Positions 62,556 to 64,000 of a stretch of DNA of 64,000 nucleotides are shown one piece after another. The stretch covers positions 1 through 64,000 of the forward strand of contig DATMYV010000016.1 in the NCBI GenBank assembly GCA_035560795.1. The letters run 5' to 3'. How positions within the stretch are numbered: position 1 is the stretch's first letter; each line of letters starts with the position of its first letter. This stretch comes from Longilinea sp035560795 (lineage in GTDB: Bacteria > Chloroflexota > Anaerolineae > Anaerolineales > Anaerolineaceae). The translations under genes and the position numbers were made by a program. The notes below the pieces were generated by a model that saw nothing but the letters and a program-made list of their open reading frames with translations, did no database searches and was not told the origin of the DNA.

Positions 62556-63755
62556 TTACCAGCTTGGAGCTGGCGTGGCAGTAATTAACAAGGATTGGTT
62601 AATCCAGCCCAGTGTGGTGCCATTGATGCGCACGTGCACCCAGGTGACTGAACCATCCTGAACAATTTCGGGTAAAACCTCAACCAAATTATCATTAAGC
62701 AGGCTGGCAACAATCTTGGAGGAGCCATTCGGCTCGAGCCGTACCAACACGCCGTTGGATTGCGGTGCAAAAACCTTAGCCCACAACGGCGTCGGGATAG
62801 GCGTGAGCGTAAGTGTAGGTGTCGCGGATGGAACCAGGGTATTTGTAGGGGTAATCGTCATGGTCGGAGGCATTGGCGTGTCGGACGGAATGGTGGTGTC
62901 TGTCACAGTGGGAGTATGACTGGGCATAGCAATTCCAGGCGGTTGAACAGCCATTTTTTGTTGCCTGGCTGTTCCAAATCCCAGGATAGCCACCGCTGCC
63001 AGGATGCAAACCAAGGCCAGGCTTGTAGTAAGGGTGTATCCAAATAAATTCAACGGGCGTAAACGCAAAACAGCCAGCACAATGGCGCCTACCAGCACCG
63101 CCCATGCCAAATGGACTGCGAAAACGATCACGCCATCCGGCCACAGGCCAGGAGCACCTGAGGTTAAGCCAAAACCGGCTACGCCGGCCGGAAGGTAAAG
63201 CACATACGCCAGGGCAACATTACTGATGAGCGGTTTCGAATCCGGCGATCGCACCAATAAGAAAGTCGTCAATCCGGCGCCCAGGGTCACCAGTAGAATA
63301 TCCGGCCAGGTGAAAGCGGCATGTAAATTGGCTTGCGTTACCATCACTGGTTGGAAATACTGCACAGCCCATCCGGCCAGTGCACCCATGCCAAACAGGG
63401 TTAACCCACCAAAAAGAATGGCGACCAATGCCTGCAAGAAGAAACGCGGCGAGCCAAGCAGGGTGCCAAACGCCAATCCCATCACAGGGGCCAGGAAAGG
63501 CGCCAGCAAAACGGCCAGTAAAAACAAGGCTGGGGAATCCAGTACCAGGGCAGCAGCCAGCGCCAATCCGCTTAACAATGTAAACAGAAAGAAATCAACC
63601 GAAGGCGTTACCCGGTGCGCGACATCAGAAAGAAACTCGGCTCGCTCGTTCTGGCTGGTGCCGGAAAAATTAATCCGGTGCGATCGTCTCCGGCGTGCAG
63701 GCGGAAGAGAATCGGGATCTTCTGGGAGGATGGGTTCGATGGAAGGTAAATTCAT
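62556..63755 (-). CDS. DUF389-like membrane protein with C-terminal SH3-type domain
   Basis: A 399-residue protein. Residues ~50-270 hold about seven hydrophobic helices; the segment FLLAVLLAPFLAPVMGLAFG resembles the DUF389/TIGR00341 core. A Thr/Pro-rich spacer (~275-325, TPTVTDTTIPSDTPMPP) leads to a bacterial SH3-like domain (~328-392, SNGVLVRLEPNGSSKIVASL, WVHVRINGTTLGWINQSLL), predicted outside the cell. The N-terminal ~45 residues are basic and cytoplasmic (PPARRRRSHRINF). The ATG overlaps the stop of the upstream HAD gene by four bases. Confidence 0.82.
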   Translation of the reverse strand: MNLPSIEPILPEDPDSLPPARRRRSHRINFSGTSQNERAEFLSDVAHRVTPSVDFFLFTLLSGLALAAALVLDSPALFLLAVLLAPFLAPVMGLAFGTLLGSPRFFLQALVAILFGGLTLFGMGALAGWAVQYFQPVMVTQANLHAAFTWPDILLVTLGAGLTTFLLVRSPDSKPLISNVALAYVLYLPAGVAGFGLTSGAPGLWPDGVIVFAVHLAWAVLVGAIVLAVLRLRPLNLFGYTLTTSLALVCILAAVAILGFGTARQQKMAVQPPGIAMPSHTPTVTDTTIPSDTPMPPTMTITPTNTLVPSATPTLTLTPIPTPLWAKVFAPQSNGVLVRLEPNGSSKIVASLLNDNLVEVLPEIVQDGSVTWVHVRINGTTLGWINQSLLITATPAPSW

Positions 63756-64000
63756 TTTCTCAGTGTCGCAACAATTCGCATGGGTTTTTCCAATAGGTCA
63801 AGCGCAGCAAAGATATCCGGCATAACCATATCCGCTGCCAGCAGGGTATCAGGCGATAACCCCTCCCGAGAGAGAACTGCAATGCCCAAACCGGCAACCC
63901 TTAACATTTCGGCATCATTCGCCCCCTGCCCGATCGCAACCACCCCCTCCGCGCCTAGCTTGTTCACAAAATCAGCTTTTTGAACTGCCTCGTCGCCCGG
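63752..64000 (-). CDS. HAD-superfamily phosphatase, soluble P-type-ATPase-like (partial, N-terminus outside window)
   Basis: The last 82 codons of a HAD protein; the frame runs off the window edge (it reads PGDEAVQKADFVNKLGAEGV at the edge). Motif IV is AIGQGANDAEMLRVAGLGIA (GxxND), as in the haloacid-type domain of P-type ATPases, with no membrane segment. The ending ALDLLEKPMRIVATLRK is also as in the soluble P-ATPase-like phosphatases. It is translationally coupled to the DUF389-SH3 gene (ATGA overlap). Confidence 0.85.
   Translation of the reverse strand, partial: PGDEAVQKADFVNKLGAEGVVAIGQGANDAEMLRVAGLGIAVLSREGLSPDTLLAADMVMPDIFAALDLLEKPMRIVATLRK

Overview
The window reads as chromosome from a member of the Chloroflexota, most likely class Anaerolineae. 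This is inferred from the gene repertoire (MalT-like/BTAD regulators, an Agl23-like transferase with NHL repeats, a GlmL/MutL-like ATPase operon with a DUF6754-type protein, LPxTG-type tails) and not from a database search. It holds about 56 protein genes, two functional-looking tRNA genes, many small intergenic elements and no rRNA, CRISPR array, transposase or phage module.

Layout. 1-7.4 kb: translation/transcription block on the minus strand (rpoB, then rpsL-rpsG-fusA-tuf from its own promoter); rpoC is not between rpoB and rpsL. 7.4-8.7 kb: metallophosphoesterase and HAD hydrolase. 8.7-14 kb: six acetyltransferase-type genes with small hypotheticals; the 11.45-8.80 kb operon has a sigma70-type promoter, a 30-codon upstream ORF and two tandem terminators, the layout of ribosome-mediated attenuation. 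14-22.8 kb: signalling (PAS-GGDEF, OmpR regulator, a 1078-residue MalT-like/BTAD regulator, a small membrane peptide behind a SARP-like repeat, a 96-residue leader-like protein, a GAF-HD-GYP protein). 22.9-29.5 kb: SRPBCC protein, methyltransferase, MerR/VWA pair with an operator filling the promoter spacer, cyclase, GH20 and dodecin.

29.6-32.0 kb: tRNA-Met(CAT) and tRNA-Gly(TCC), each beside tandem decayed tRNA-derived units decorated with short CCC-N4-GGG hairpins, on either side of a LuxR-HTH/Kelch membrane protein. 32.2-48.1 kb: lytic transglycosylase, LMW phosphatase, GDP-mannose dehydratase, ClpC, membrane proteins, a giant transferase, an MFS transporter, a HAD-HD fusion, a beta-lactamase-like protein and a cNMP-binding/PH protein. 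48.1-50.6 kb: def-recF, with convergent rsmG. 50.6-52.4 kb: secreted protein and PIG-L deacetylase.

52.5-60.9 kb: a compact eight-gene operon of unknown function: small Trp-rich protein, two membrane proteins, a zinc-ribbon protein with 15 tryptophan motifs, another membrane protein, an actin-fold MutL-like ATPase, a soluble beta-rich protein and an LPKTG-tailed membrane protein. This operon and the tRNA-derived arrays are the best candidates for undescribed biology. 61-64 kb: phosphohexomutase, DUF389/SH3 membrane protein and a HAD phosphatase cut by the window edge.
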